Part shown: one piece after another, positions 1 through 8,457 of the stretch
Numbering within the stretch: the stretch's first letter is position 1
Layout: every line of letters starts with the position of its first letter
DNA from: Acinetobacter sp. ANC 4204
GTDB taxonomy: Bacteria > Pseudomonadota > Gammaproteobacteria > Pseudomonadales > Moraxellaceae
NCBI RefSeq assembly: GCF_002135205.1
Contig: NZ_NEFZ01000001.1
Location: 248,001 to 312,000 of the forward strand
Length of the DNA: 64,000 nucleotides
Reading direction: 5' to 3'
Position numbers and translations under genes: made by a program
Notes under the pieces: generated by a model
Told to the model about the DNA's origin: nothing
What the model saw: only the letters and a program-made list of their open reading frames with translations
Database searches by the model: none

Positions 1-111
<111 letters not shown>

Positions 112-124
112 GTTGATTCCATGT

Positions 125-156
125 CAAAAAAACCGCTCATAAGAGCGGTTTTTTTT
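125..156 (+). terminator. Rho-independent terminator after argG (bidirectional)
   Basis: AACCGCTC (131-138), loop ATAA, GAGCGGTT (143-150), followed by a T run. An A run precedes the stem, so the same hairpin can also end the converging diguanylate cyclase gene, whose stop is at 162. Confidence 0.9.
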
Positions 157-161
157 ATGCT

Positions 162-1424
162 TTATTCAGTACAACTCGATGTGGTTAAAGGCTGATAATA
201 AATCTGATTCCGCCCTAATTGCTTGGCACGGTATAAGGCTTGGTCAGCAATCCTGAGTAACTCTACTTTGCTCAAATCCATTTCACCTTTAAAGACCGTA
301 ATTCCTAAGCTAATGGTCACAAATGCAGATACTTCAGACATTTCATGCGGGATTTCCAAACGCTCAATCGCTCGGTAAATATTCGAAGCAACCGAATAAG
401 CGCCATGTGCATCGGTTTCTGGCAATAACACCACAAATTCTTCACCGCCATAACGCGCAACAAAATCCATATGCCGAATTGCATTTTTAATGGATTTAGC
501 AATGGATGAAATGACATCATCACCTTTTTGATGCCCATAGAAATCATTATATTTTTTGAAAAAATCAACATCAATAAACAAAATAGATAAAGGTGTTTCA
601 TCCTGACGGGATTGTTCATAATAAGTATCCATCATTTCATCAAAATTTCGACGATTTGAAATTTTCGTCAACTCATCATTTTGACTCAAATGTAGAAGCT
701 CAGAAGTATGAATTCGATGGATTTTTTCACTAATTTTCGCACGCCGAATATTTAGAAAAATGATACGTTCACGAGCATAAATCATGCGCCCGATGGCAAA
801 GCCTAGTAAACAACTCCCAAACATAACGCGACTCATCACAATTGCATCAAACTTGACCAAAGTCGAAATAAGAACTAAAAAAGAAACACCAGCAGCTACG
901 ATACCTGTCATAAAAACATATAAAGGTTTTACCCCAGTCAACAAATACCCCAATACATAGATCATACAAATGATCATCATTGCTTGGTGGCGCAAAGCTT
1001 CAGTATGTACAGACATGGTGAGCCAAGTCGTCGAGACCACTGCCCAAAACACGACAAACAAAGCAGCATAAGCAAAAAAAGGCTTAAGCTTTACAAAATG
1101 TGAAAAAACATAAAGAAATAAAAGACAGGCTGCACCGTTCAGTAGCCCTAATAGGCAATGAATGAAATCTTCTTTGAAGTGTGACTGTTCAATAATCCAA
1201 TAGTCACCAGGAATAATTAAAACCGCAAAAATAAAATAGACCAAAACACCTGACCAAAAAAAGTCATTAATATTGCGGCGTGCGCGTTCTAAGTTTAAAC
1301 GCCAAAACTCCTGCTCTAATTTCTGCGGGAAAACCTGCCCAACACGACGATTATGCCGTGCAATCAGCCCTTCCATTTTTTCTTTATCGTACTGAAGTTT
1401 GGCGAGGTTATATTTATATTCCAT
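162..1424 (-). CDS. Membrane-anchored GGDEF diguanylate cyclase
   Basis: A 420-residue protein that should make cyclic di-GMP from two GTP. Residues about 35-220 hold a series of hydrophobic segments (roughly six membrane helices). A GGDEF domain follows to the C-terminus. The active-site loop is GGEEF at residues 326-330, and RHMD at 317-320 lies five residues before it, the position of the inhibitory RxxD site, so product inhibition is likely. The end of the domain carries the usual ALYRAKQLGRN motif. No EAL domain is present. The input signal is unknown; the membrane part resembles a sensor but I recognise no named sensor domain. It is a single gene converging on argG. Confidence 0.93.
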   Translation of the reverse strand: MEYKYNLAKLQYDKEKMEGLIARHNRRVGQVFPQKLEQEFWRLNLERARRNINDFFWSGVLVYFIFAVLIIPGDYWIIEQSHFKEDFIHCLLGLLNGAACLLFLYVFSHFVKLKPFFAYAALFVVFWAVVSTTWLTMSVHTEALRHQAMMIICMIYVLGYLLTGVKPLYVFMTGIVAAGVSFLVLISTLVKFDAIVMSRVMFGSCLLGFAIGRMIYARERIIFLNIRRAKISEKIHRIHTSELLHLSQNDELTKISNRRNFDEMMDTYYEQSRQDETPLSILFIDVDFFKKYNDFYGHQKGDDVISSIAKSIKNAIRHMDFVARYGGEEFVVLLPETDAHGAYSVASNIYRAIERLEIPHEMSEVSAFVTISLGITVFKGEMDLSKVELLRIADQALYRAKQLGRNQIYYQPLTTSSCTE

Positions 1425-1575
1425 ACCAGACCAGATTTAATTCTTGTAGTCGATTAAAAATAACACAAATTTACAAAGATTAATCATAATAATCAGACAA
1501 TATGTCTTTATTTGTCGTTACCATTTTTAACGTATATGCATTATCATCTGTTTTATTTCTCTGACAGAAATCGCC

Positions 1576-2610
1576 TTGAATACGATTACGATTCTCCAGC
1601 CAGATGATTGGCACGCTCACCTTCGTGATGGTCTTGCATTACAACGTACTGTTCCCGATTTAGCCAAGCAGTTTTCCCGCGCTATTTGTATGCCAAATAC
1701 AGTGCCTCCTGTCAAAACTGTCGAGGAAGCGAATGCGTATCGCGAACGCATCATGGCGCACGTACCAGAAGGTAATACTTTCGACCCACGTATGGTATTG
1801 TATTTTACTGATACAACTTCTCCTGAAGAAGTAAAGAAGATTAAAAACTCTGAGTTCGTAAATGCGATTAAACTCTACCCTGCTGGTGCAACCACCAACT
1901 CTGATAATGGCGTGAGCGATATTCGTAAAGTCTATGCCGTCATTGAGCAACTCGAAGAGCACCAAGTTCCCTTATTGTTACATGGTGAAGTTACGCATAA
2001 TCATGTCGATATTTTCGACCGTGAAAAACGTTTCTTAGATGAAGTACTCTCTCCATTACTCAAACAATTCCCAAAACTGAAATTGGTTTTAGAGCACATC
2101 ACCACCAGTGAAGCAGCCAACTTTGTTTTAGAACAAGATCGTAATGTAGCAGCAACGATTACCCCACAGCATTTATTGTTTAATCGCAATGATATGTTGG
2201 TCGGTGGTGTGAAGCCGCACTTCTACTGCTTACCCATTTTAAAGCGTCAAACCCATCAACAAACATTGCTTGAAGTGGCAACCAGTGGCAACCCTAAGTT
2301 TTTCTTAGGTACAGACAGTGCGCCACACTCTAAAAATGCCAAAGAAAACGCATGTGGTTGTGCAGGCTGTTATAGTGCACCAACTGCCATTGAACTTTAT
2401 GCACAAGCATTCGATCAAGTAAGCAAAATTGAACGCCTTGAAGGTTTCGCAAGCCACTTTGGTGCCGATTTCTACGGTCTACCGCGCAATACTTCAACAA
2501 TTACACTAGTAAAAGAAGACCAAGTCATCCCTGAAAGTTTAGACTATTTGGATGGTGAACAGATTATTCCGCTGTATGCGGGTAAAACCATTCAATGGAG
2601 AAAAGTGTGA
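1576..2610 (+). CDS. pyrC: Dihydroorotase
   Basis: 344 residues, close to the 348 of E. coli PyrC. It catalyses reversible cyclisation of carbamoyl aspartate to dihydroorotate in pyrimidine synthesis. Visible metal ligands are the HAH pair at residues 13 and 15, the lysine that becomes carbamylated at K99 in [13 protein letters not shown], histidines in LLHGEVT and LEHITT, and the catalytic aspartate at D247 in GTDSAPH. The start is a TTG codon; no ATG lies upstream that keeps the family N-terminus, and the Shine-Dalgarno is weak. The stop overlaps the following rnt gene by 16 bases, so the two are probably translationally coupled. Confidence 0.95.
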   Translation: MNTITILQPDDWHAHLRDGLALQRTVPDLAKQFSRAICMPNTVPPVKTVEEANAYRERIMAHVPEGNTFDPRMVLYFTDTTSPEEVKKIKNSEFVNAIKLYPAGATTNSDNGVSDIRKVYAVIEQLEEHQVPLLLHGEVTHNHVDIFDREKRFLDEVLSPLLKQFPKLKLVLEHITTSEAANFVLEQDRNVAATITPQHLLFNRNDMLVGGVKPHFYCLPILKRQTHQQTLLEVATSGNPKFFLGTDSAPHSKNAKENACGCAGCYSAPTAIELYAQAFDQVSKIERLEGFASHFGADFYGLPRNTSTITLVKEDQVIPESLDYLDGEQIIPLYAGKTIQWRKV

Positions 2611-3254
2611 CAAATGAAACATTGCCAATAATTGGTCAGCGTTTCCGTGGTTTTCTACCTGTTGTTGTCGATGTCGAGACAGCAGGTTTTAATGCACAGA
2701 CCGATGCCTTATTGGAAATCGCTGCAATTCCGATTATTTATAATGAAGAAGGTCAATTTGTCCCAGGGCCTGCACATCATGCGCATATCAACCCCTTTGA
2801 AGGTGCAAACTTAGACCGTCGCTCATTGGACTTTATTGGAATTGATCCCTTTAATCCCATGCGTATGGCTATGGCTGAAGATGAAAAAACAGCATTAAAA
2901 CGTATTTTTAAAGCCGTCAATGAAGTTCGTCGCCAACAGAACTGTACACATGCGGTCTTGGTCGGTCATAACGCCCACTTTGATTTAGGTTTTGTACAGG
3001 CTGCTATTAATCGTACAGGGACCAAAAATCAGAATCCCTTTCATAGCTTTTCCGTCTTTGATACCGTCACCTTAAGTGCTGTGATGTTTGGTCAAACGGT
3101 TCTTGCAAAATCATGTATTCAAGCAGGAATTGAGTTCGATGGTAGAGAAGCCCACTCAGCTTTATACGACACTCAAAAGACCGCTGAACTGTTCTGTTAT
3201 ATTTTGAACAAACTCGCACCACACCTACTTGACACTCTGGTGGCGGATCAATAA
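2595..3254 (+). CDS. rnt: Ribonuclease T
   Basis: A 219-residue DEDDh 3'-5' exoribonuclease that trims the 3' ends of tRNAs, including end turnover, and of 23S/5S rRNA. The catalytic residues are visible: D26 and E28 in [11 protein letters not shown] in [10 protein letters not shown], and the H and D of the [14 protein letters not shown] block. The ATG at 2595 lies inside pyrC. A GTG at 2607 that overlaps the pyrC stop as GTGA is an alternative start. The 3' end of the gene contains the -35 box of the tRNA-Glu promoter that follows, so an enzyme that matures tRNAs sits immediately upstream of one. Confidence 0.93.
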   Translation: MEKSVTNETLPIIGQRFRGFLPVVVDVETAGFNAQTDALLEIAAIPIIYNEEGQFVPGPAHHAHINPFEGANLDRRSLDFIGIDPFNPMRMAMAEDEKTALKRIFKAVNEVRRQQNCTHAVLVGHNAHFDLGFVQAAINRTGTKNQNPFHSFSVFDTVTLSAVMFGQTVLAKSCIQAGIEFDGREAHSALYDTQKTAELFCYILNKLAPHLLDTLVADQ

Positions 3255-3257
3255 GAT
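3229..3257 (+). promoter_or_regulatory. Promoter of tRNA-Glu copy 1
   Basis: TTGACA (3229-3234), 17-base spacer, TAAGAT (3252-3257), ending 17 bases before the mature tRNA. The -35 box is inside the rnt coding region and the -10 box overlaps just beyond its stop. A GC-rich stretch follows the -10, a discriminator type typical of stringently controlled stable-RNA promoters. Confidence 0.8.
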
Positions 3258-3274
3258 ACCGCCATCCTCGCAAC

Positions 3275-3350
3275 GTCCCTATCGTCTAGAGGCCTAGGAC
3301 ATCGCCCTTTCACGGCGGTAACCGGGGTTCGAATCCCCGTAGGGACGCCA
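3275..3350 (+). tRNA. tRNA-Glu (UUC), copy 1
   Basis: 76 bases with encoded CCA. The acceptor arm pairs GTCCCTA with TAGGGAC, the T arm is CGGGG TTCGAAT CCCCG, and the anticodon loop CTTTCAC gives anticodon UUC. Identical to the four other copies in this window. Confidence 0.97.
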
Positions 3351-3463
3351 TCTTATTTATATTCTTATAATCCTATATTTTCATCTTGCAAATTTTCTTG
3401 CATGTATAATATTTTTATTTCAATAACTTACTCGCTATACTGTAAATCATTTTTAAGTGCTTT
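3351..3463. other. Spacer between tRNA-Glu copy 1 and a small ORF
   Basis: AT-rich spacer with no convincing hairpin terminator after the tRNA. A TATAAT at 3405-3410 lacks a well-placed -35 box. The tRNA transcript may run on into the small ORF at 3464. Confidence 0.4.
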
Positions 3464-3631
3464 ATGACTATGCTGAAAAAAGCTTTGATCTGTTTATTGA
3501 TCTTATCGCCATCTTTTTTTTACCTTTGGTATGTCAATCAAGATACTCACTCGCCCCAACCAATCAACTCGTCACAAGAAGTGCATTCAAACACCGAAAG
3601 CAAAAGCTCATACCCAACACCCGATCACTAA
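3464..3631 (+). CDS. Small single-pass membrane protein (55 aa)
   Basis: A 55-codon frame starting ATGACTATGCTG; a second ATG at 3470 is possible. The product begins MTMLKKALICLLILSP, a positively charged start followed by about 18 hydrophobic residues, then a polar tail rich in Ser, Thr, Asn and Pro. This is the pattern of an exported or single-pass inner-membrane small protein. No Shine-Dalgarno is obvious and I do not recognise the family. The overlapping frame at 3457-3660 lacks such organisation. It sits between tRNA-Glu copy 1 and the first permease, and has no counterpart in the second tRNA-permease unit. Confidence 0.45.
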   Translation: MTMLKKALICLLILSPSFFYLWYVNQDTHSPQPINSSQEVHSNTESKSSYPTPDH

Positions 3632-3756
3632 GATATACAACTCAAATATTTGTTTTTTAAATTAATCTAGATACTTCATCCGAAAATTCCAATTTATGTG
3701 AATTTTCATCTTATTAAAAACTAGAATATCACTTTAAGCCCATTGTTTCATTTACT

Positions 3757-5187
3757 ATGCAATCTGCAACACCACCTTCACAACCCTCAACGAATTCACC
3801 GCAAAATACCTCATTGAAACGTGCCATGAGCACGCGTCACCTGATCATGCTATCGCTAGGTGGTGCCATTGGCACAGGCCTATTTATGGGCTCAGGTGAA
3901 GTAATTTCTCAAGCAGGCCCTCTCGGTGCTGTGCTGGCTTATATTATTGGTGGTTTAATTGCATATATGGTCATGCTTTGCCTCGGGGAGCTTGCAGTAC
4001 ATTTACCTGTTTCTGGTTCATTTGGTGCCTTTGCAACACGCTATATTGGCCCTGGCACAGGTTATATGGTGTCGTGGATGTATTGGCTCGGTTGGTCGGC
4101 AACACTCGGCACCGAATTTACCGCAGCAGCCATTTTGGTACAGGAATGGTTCCCACAAACCTCGATCTGGTTATGGACATTAATCTTTGCCAGTGGCGTA
4201 CTGATTTCAAACCTTAGCTCAACCCGAGCTTTTGCAGAGTCTGAGTTTTGGCTATCCATGATCAAAGTCGCAACTGTACTTATTTTCATTCTTTTAGGCT
4301 TTGCCTGTATTTTCGGTGTCATCCCTTTTCAAGGATATGAATCTGCACCTTTATTTAGCAACTTAACCGCACAAGGCTGGCTACCGAATGGCCTTATTCC
4401 TTTGTTTACCACCTTATTAATTGTGAACTTTGCTTTTAATGGCACAGAAATGATTGGCATTGCCGCAGGTGAAACTGAAAACCCAGAAAAAAATGTACCT
4501 AAAGCCATTCATGCTGCGGTTTGGCGCCTGATTATTTTCTTTGTGGGAACCATCGTTGTTATCAGCTCACTGCTCAGCTATAGCAACACAGGTTTGCAAG
4601 TGGGTGGACATAGTGGCTTAAGCAGTAGCCCATTTGTGACTGTATTCACCCAAATGGGCATTCCTTATGCAGAAGACTTTATCCGTTTTGTGATTATCAC
4701 GGCATTATTATCAACCGCAAACTCAGGCTTATATGCAGCCTCACGCATGATGTGGGCCTTATCCTCACAAAACCAACTACCCAAGCTTTTTGCTAAAGTA
4801 AGTAAATCTGGGGTGCCTTATATTGCCATTTGGGTCACTATGATTGGTGGCTTGCCGGGCTTGCTCTCTGAGCAGTTTGGTGCAGATGTCATTTTTAAAA
4901 ACTTGATGGGTGTTGCTGCATTCACTATGGTGATTGTCTGGATGAGTATTTGCTGGAGTCAGTTTAACTTCCGTCGCCAATGGTTAAAGCAAGGTCATGC
5001 TTTATCGGAGCTGAAATTCCGCACCCCTTGGTATCCATTGGTTCCGATTTTAGGTTTTATCTGCTGTACTGCGACAGGTTTAAGTATGGCAGCAGACCCT
5101 GAAATGCTTTCAGGTTTTATTGGCTGCCTACTTTTCATGGCAGCTTGCTATGCTAGTTACTATTGGCTCTATCACAATAAAAATTAA
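3757..5187 (+). CDS. Amino-acid permease, APC superfamily (AAT type), paralogue 1
   Basis: 476 residues, about 12 membrane helices. The N-terminal RHLIMLSLGGAIGTGLF block and the GTEFTAAA region are hallmarks of the AAT branch of amino acid:cation symporters (LysP, AroP, GabP, CycA relatives). It should import an amino acid across the inner membrane with protons; the substrate cannot be read from the sequence. The next permease at 5551 is a close paralogue, about two thirds identical by eye, with the same N-terminal extension before AMSTRH, which supports this start. No clear Shine-Dalgarno is present. An internal ATG at 3826 is an alternative. Confidence 0.9.
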   Translation: MQSATPPSQPSTNSPQNTSLKRAMSTRHLIMLSLGGAIGTGLFMGSGEVISQAGPLGAVLAYIIGGLIAYMVMLCLGELAVHLPVSGSFGAFATRYIGPGTGYMVSWMYWLGWSATLGTEFTAAAILVQEWFPQTSIWLWTLIFASGVLISNLSSTRAFAESEFWLSMIKVATVLIFILLGFACIFGVIPFQGYESAPLFSNLTAQGWLPNGLIPLFTTLLIVNFAFNGTEMIGIAAGETENPEKNVPKAIHAAVWRLIIFFVGTIVVISSLLSYSNTGLQVGGHSGLSSSPFVTVFTQMGIPYAEDFIRFVIITALLSTANSGLYAASRMMWALSSQNQLPKLFAKVSKSGVPYIAIWVTMIGGLPGLLSEQFGADVIFKNLMGVAAFTMVIVWMSICWSQFNFRRQWLKQGHALSELKFRTPWYPLVPILGFICCTATGLSMAADPEMLSGFIGCLLFMAACYASYYWLYHNKN

Positions 5188-5203
5188 GCCTCTTCACTAA
5201 CAG

Positions 5204-5236
5204 TGAGCTCAAGTCCACACCTTGAGCTCAGTTTTA
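5204..5236 (+). terminator. Rho-independent terminator after permease 1
   Basis: Perfect 10-bp stem TGAGCTCAAG (5204-5213) with CTTGAGCTCA (5221-5230), loop TCCACAC, followed by GTTTTAATT. Confidence 0.75.
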
Positions 5237-5320
5237 ATTCGATACAAATTGGACTATTAAATTTAATTGCTTGTTTTGTCTAATGTTTGAACTCTTGGTA
5301 AACATATAACTAAAACCCTT

Positions 5321-5349
5321 TTGACAAATAAGCCTTTAATCCTTAATAT
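5321..5349 (+). promoter_or_regulatory. Promoter of tRNA-Glu copy 2
   Basis: TTGACA (5321-5326), 17-base spacer, TAATAT (5344-5349), again 17 bases before the mature tRNA: near-consensus sigma-70 spacing and the same geometry as copies 1 and 3. Confidence 0.88.
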
Positions 5350-5366
5350 ACGCATCACCTCACAAC

Positions 5367-5442
5367 GTCCCTATCGTCTAGAGGCCTAGGACATCGCCCT
5401 TTCACGGCGGTAACCGGGGTTCGAATCCCCGTAGGGACGCCA
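5367..5442 (+). tRNA. tRNA-Glu (UUC), copy 2
   Basis: 76 bases, identical to the copy at 3275, with anticodon UUC and encoded CCA. It precedes the second permease by 108 bases, mirroring the order tRNA-then-permease of the first unit. Confidence 0.97.
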
Positions 5443-5550
5443 TCTCTTGATCTTCTGATCAACACTTATTCATAATTATTATTATTTCATTGCAGATTTG
5501 CAGTTTTTCACTACAATAGCCCGCTTCATTCCCCAACTAATTCAACGCTT

Positions 5551-6963
5551 ATGCACTCATCTCCGAATGATGCTTCGCATCAGGGCAATTCTGCGCCTTT
5601 AAAGCGCGCTATGAGTACTCGACATCTGGTCATGATTTCGCTAGGTGGCGCAATCGGAACAGGTCTATTTTTAGGGTCGGGTGAAGTCATTGCACAAACG
5701 GGGCCTGTAGGTGCCATTATTTCTTATTTTCTCGGTGGGATCATTGCCTATATGGTCATGCTGTGTTTAGGGGAACTTGCCGTTCATATGCCTGAGTCTG
5801 GCTCATTTGGTGCTTATGCCAAACGCTATATAGGCCCAGGTACAGGTTATACCATCACTTGGTTGTATTGGCTCACGTGGTCAGTCACATTAGGCACAGA
5901 GTTTACAGCGGCTGCCCTTCTTATGCAGGAATGGTATCCAGATAGCTCAATGTGGATGTGGACCCTAATTTTTGGTGCTTTCGTATTTACACTGAATATG
6001 ATTTCAACCAAATGGTTCGCTGAATCTGAGTTCTGGCTGGCTTTGGTAAAAGTTATCACGGTTGTTGCTTTTATCTTATTAGGTTTAATGGCAATTTTTG
6101 GAGTCATTGGCTACAGAGGTTATGAAGCTGCGCCTTTATTTAGTAACTTAACAGCGCAAGGTTGGTTCCCTGAGGGCTTATTTCCAATCTTTACTACCAT
6201 GCTGATTGTAAACTTTGCATTTTCTGGTACAGAGCTGATTGGTGTTGCTGCGGGTGAAACCAAAGATCCTGCCAAGAATGTACCCAAAGCCATCAATACT
6301 GCGATTTTCCGCTTATTGATTTTCTTTGTAGGTACCATCTTGGTCGTGACTTCACTCCTTCCGCATCAAGAAGCAGGTTTAGCGGCTGAAGGCGTGAGCA
6401 GTAGTCCATTTGTAACGGTATTCCAACACATTGGCATTCCGTATGCCGAAGATATCATTCGTTTTGTGATTATCACAGCACTGCTATCTGCTGCAAACTC
6501 AGGGTTGTTTGCTGCATCACGTATGATGTGGTCACTGTCTTATCAGAAACAATTACCAGCAGTATTTTCAAAATTAAATACTCGCGGTATTCCTTATGTT
6601 GCAGTCATTGTCACGATGATTGGCGGAATGCCGGGTTTACTGTCTGAACAGTTTGCACCTGAAACAATTTTTACCAATCTACTTGGTATTGCAGCCTTTA
6701 CCATGGTCGTAGTTTGGATGAGTATCTGTTTAAGCCAATTTAACTTCCGTCGTCAGTGGTATAAACAAGGACGTAAAAAAGAAGAATTAGGTTTTGCAGC
6801 CCCCCTGTTCCCTATTGTGCCAATCCTTGGCTTTATCTTCTGCTTTATCACCTGTGTCAGTATGGTATTTGACCCAAGTATGCGTATTAGCTTCTTTGGT
6901 TGTTTACTGTTTATTGCAGTCTGCTATGCAAGTTACTATAAGTTCTATCACAATAAATCCTAA
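5551..6963 (+). CDS. Amino-acid permease, APC superfamily (AAT type), paralogue 2
   Basis: 470 residues, about 12 membrane helices, with the same AAT-family N-terminal signature (RHLVMISLGGAIGTGLF) as the gene at 3757. The two proteins align end to end, with shared blocks such as LSEQF and CYASYY near the C-terminus, so they arose by duplication. They probably import related amino acids with different preference or regulation; the substrate is not decidable here. The start ATG at 5551 matches the paralogue's extension. The gene ends in a strong terminator. Because a tRNA-Glu lies shortly upstream without a visible terminator, read-through from the tRNA promoter is possible. Confidence 0.9.
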   Translation: MHSSPNDASHQGNSAPLKRAMSTRHLVMISLGGAIGTGLFLGSGEVIAQTGPVGAIISYFLGGIIAYMVMLCLGELAVHMPESGSFGAYAKRYIGPGTGYTITWLYWLTWSVTLGTEFTAAALLMQEWYPDSSMWMWTLIFGAFVFTLNMISTKWFAESEFWLALVKVITVVAFILLGLMAIFGVIGYRGYEAAPLFSNLTAQGWFPEGLFPIFTTMLIVNFAFSGTELIGVAAGETKDPAKNVPKAINTAIFRLLIFFVGTILVVTSLLPHQEAGLAAEGVSSSPFVTVFQHIGIPYAEDIIRFVIITALLSAANSGLFAASRMMWSLSYQKQLPAVFSKLNTRGIPYVAVIVTMIGGMPGLLSEQFAPETIFTNLLGIAAFTMVVVWMSICLSQFNFRRQWYKQGRKKEELGFAAPLFPIVPILGFIFCFITCVSMVFDPSMRISFFGCLLFIAVCYASYYKFYHNKS

Positions 6964-6974
6964 GCATTTATGTT

Positions 6975-7005
6975 AAAAAGAGCGACTGAGGTCGCTCTTT
7001 TTTTT
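6975..7005 (+). terminator. Rho-independent terminator after permease 2
   Basis: GAGCGAC (6980-6986), loop TGAG, GTCGCTC (6991-6997), then eight T. An A run precedes the stem. Confidence 0.92.
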
Positions 7006-7043
7006 ATACTGTTTATATCAAGTACATCATCGGTGCATACACG

Positions 7044-7949
7044 ATGAATATTGTATGGATTCATGGGATGAATCAGCAGCATAAGACTGCGCGTACCCTG
7101 CTTCAACATTGGCTTATCATATTAAAACAGGCCTTAGAACCGTGCGGAGAAGCAGATTACTTTCTTTATATTCAGCGACACAGTCGGCTGGCCTTTTACG
7201 GAGACCTTCTAACACGTCAGCATTTAGAAAACACCCTCAATGCCAGCACCCTCATACCGCAACACTGGTCTCCTTTTTCTTTTTTACATCCTATTCACCT
7301 AACACACACCGCTACACTCAATATCGAACATCAGACTGAAATTTCTCAAAACCCTCAGCTCACCATTTCTGATGAACTCTCATTCAATCATAAAATTAAG
7401 TACATCAGCCTATTGAGTAAGGATATTGCATTTCGTGATTTAGGAAGCTTAATGAATCACTTTCCAAAGCTACATAGCAGCTTTATTCATCGCTTTTTAA
7501 TTGAAGCTTATCTATATTTATCCAATCCACACTTCATCCACACAGTGCATACACGTCTGCATGAGCAGTTACATGGTACGAAAGCTAAGATTGTGATTGG
7601 CCACTCTCTAGGCAGCGTGATTGCCTATAATTATTTAATTCAACACCCTGAACTCCACATTCAAGCGTTTATTAGTTTAGCTTCACCCCTTGCTTTTCGG
7701 GTCATACAGTGTCATTTACAACAACCCATTCAACGACCTGTGGCTTTATATGGCGACTGGATCAATTTTTATTCAGACATTGATTTTCTAAGCGCATTTC
7801 CTCTCTATCAAAAACCATTTGCATTTAATCCCGCCATTATTAATCAACAAATCACCACCGATCTTGCTCACCCTCATCTGATTGAGGGTTATTTACAACA
7901 TCCTAGGTTTATAAATAGCCTCACCGATCTGCTTAAAAAATCGACTTAA
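7044..7949 (+). CDS. Alpha/beta hydrolase of unknown substrate
   Basis: 301 residues, cytoplasmic (no signal peptide). The N-terminal NIVWIHGM strand-loop forms the oxyanion region and GHSLGS holds the nucleophile S188, the alpha/beta-hydrolase elbow. The candidate acid and histidine lie in the C-terminal third (a DID segment and an HPHLIEGY segment). It is probably an esterase or lipase-like hydrolase; the reaction is unknown. It stands alone between the permease terminator and the tRNA-Glu triplet. Confidence 0.75.
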   Translation: MNIVWIHGMNQQHKTARTLLQHWLIILKQALEPCGEADYFLYIQRHSRLAFYGDLLTRQHLENTLNASTLIPQHWSPFSFLHPIHLTHTATLNIEHQTEISQNPQLTISDELSFNHKIKYISLLSKDIAFRDLGSLMNHFPKLHSSFIHRFLIEAYLYLSNPHFIHTVHTRLHEQLHGTKAKIVIGHSLGSVIAYNYLIQHPELHIQAFISLASPLAFRVIQCHLQQPIQRPVALYGDWINFYSDIDFLSAFPLYQKPFAFNPAIINQQITTDLAHPHLIEGYLQHPRFINSLTDLLKKST

Positions 7950-8035
7950 ATCATATAGTTTTTAATCACTTTATCTCTATTGTTTTAATTTTATGCACTC
8001 AACACTTAAAACTGGAATTATTTAGAGAAAAGCGT

Positions 8036-8064
8036 TTGACACCCCTCTGTTTTCGCCCTAATAT
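8036..8064 (+). promoter_or_regulatory. Promoter of the tRNA-Glu triplet
   Basis: TTGACA (8036-8041), 17-base spacer, TAATAT (8059-8064), 17 bases before the first tRNA of the triplet. The following ACGCCCACC is a GC-rich discriminator. It is likely to drive all three tRNA genes, because no promoter or terminator is visible between them. Confidence 0.88.
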
Positions 8065-8081
8065 ACGCCCACCTCTGAAAC

Positions 8082-8157
8082 GTCCCTATCGTCTAGAGGC
8101 CTAGGACATCGCCCTTTCACGGCGGTAACCGGGGTTCGAATCCCCGTAGGGACGCCA
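8082..8157 (+). tRNA. tRNA-Glu (UUC), copy 3
   Basis: 76 bases, identical to the other copies. First of a triplet; the spacer to copy 4 is 24 bases. Confidence 0.97.
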
Positions 8158-8181
8158 ATTTCAGAAGTAAAGTTTTATTCA

Positions 8182-8257
8182 GTCCCTATCGTCTAGAGGC
8201 CTAGGACATCGCCCTTTCACGGCGGTAACCGGGGTTCGAATCCCCGTAGGGACGCCA
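8182..8257 (+). tRNA. tRNA-Glu (UUC), copy 4
   Basis: 76 bases, identical to the other copies. Middle member of the triplet; the spacer to copy 5 is 47 bases. Confidence 0.97.
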
Positions 8258-8304
8258 TTACTTAAGATCAAAAGTAATCGGTTTTAAAACATCACTTCTG
8301 TACT

Positions 8305-8380
8305 GTCCCTATCGTCTAGAGGCCTAGGACATCGCCCTTTCACGGCGGTAACCGGGGTTCGAATCCCCGTAGGGACGCCA
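8305..8380 (+). tRNA. tRNA-Glu (UUC), copy 5
   Basis: 76 bases, identical to the other copies. Last of the triplet and followed by a strong terminator. Confidence 0.97.
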
Positions 8381-8414
8381 TATTTGAGATTGATTTTTTC
8401 TAAAGTCATCTCAT

Positions 8415-8449
8415 AAAAAAGCCCAAGCATTATGACTTGGGCTTTTTTA
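8415..8449 (+). terminator. Terminator after the tRNA-Glu triplet (bidirectional)
   Basis: GCCCAAG (8421-8427), eight-base loop, CTTGGGC (8436-8442), T run after and A run before, so it can also end the converging gene that stops at 8458. Confidence 0.9.
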
Positions 8450-8457
8450 TTGCCTGT

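Noticed and set aside
3457..3660. 67-codon plus-strand frame beside tRNA-Glu copy 1
   Set aside because: It overlaps in a different frame the 55-codon frame at 3464, which has the better signal-peptide-like organisation; this one has no protein-like pattern.
5447..5462. TTGATC-TTCT-GATCAA palindrome after tRNA-Glu copy 2
   Set aside because: Short stem and no T run follows, so it is not a convincing terminator.
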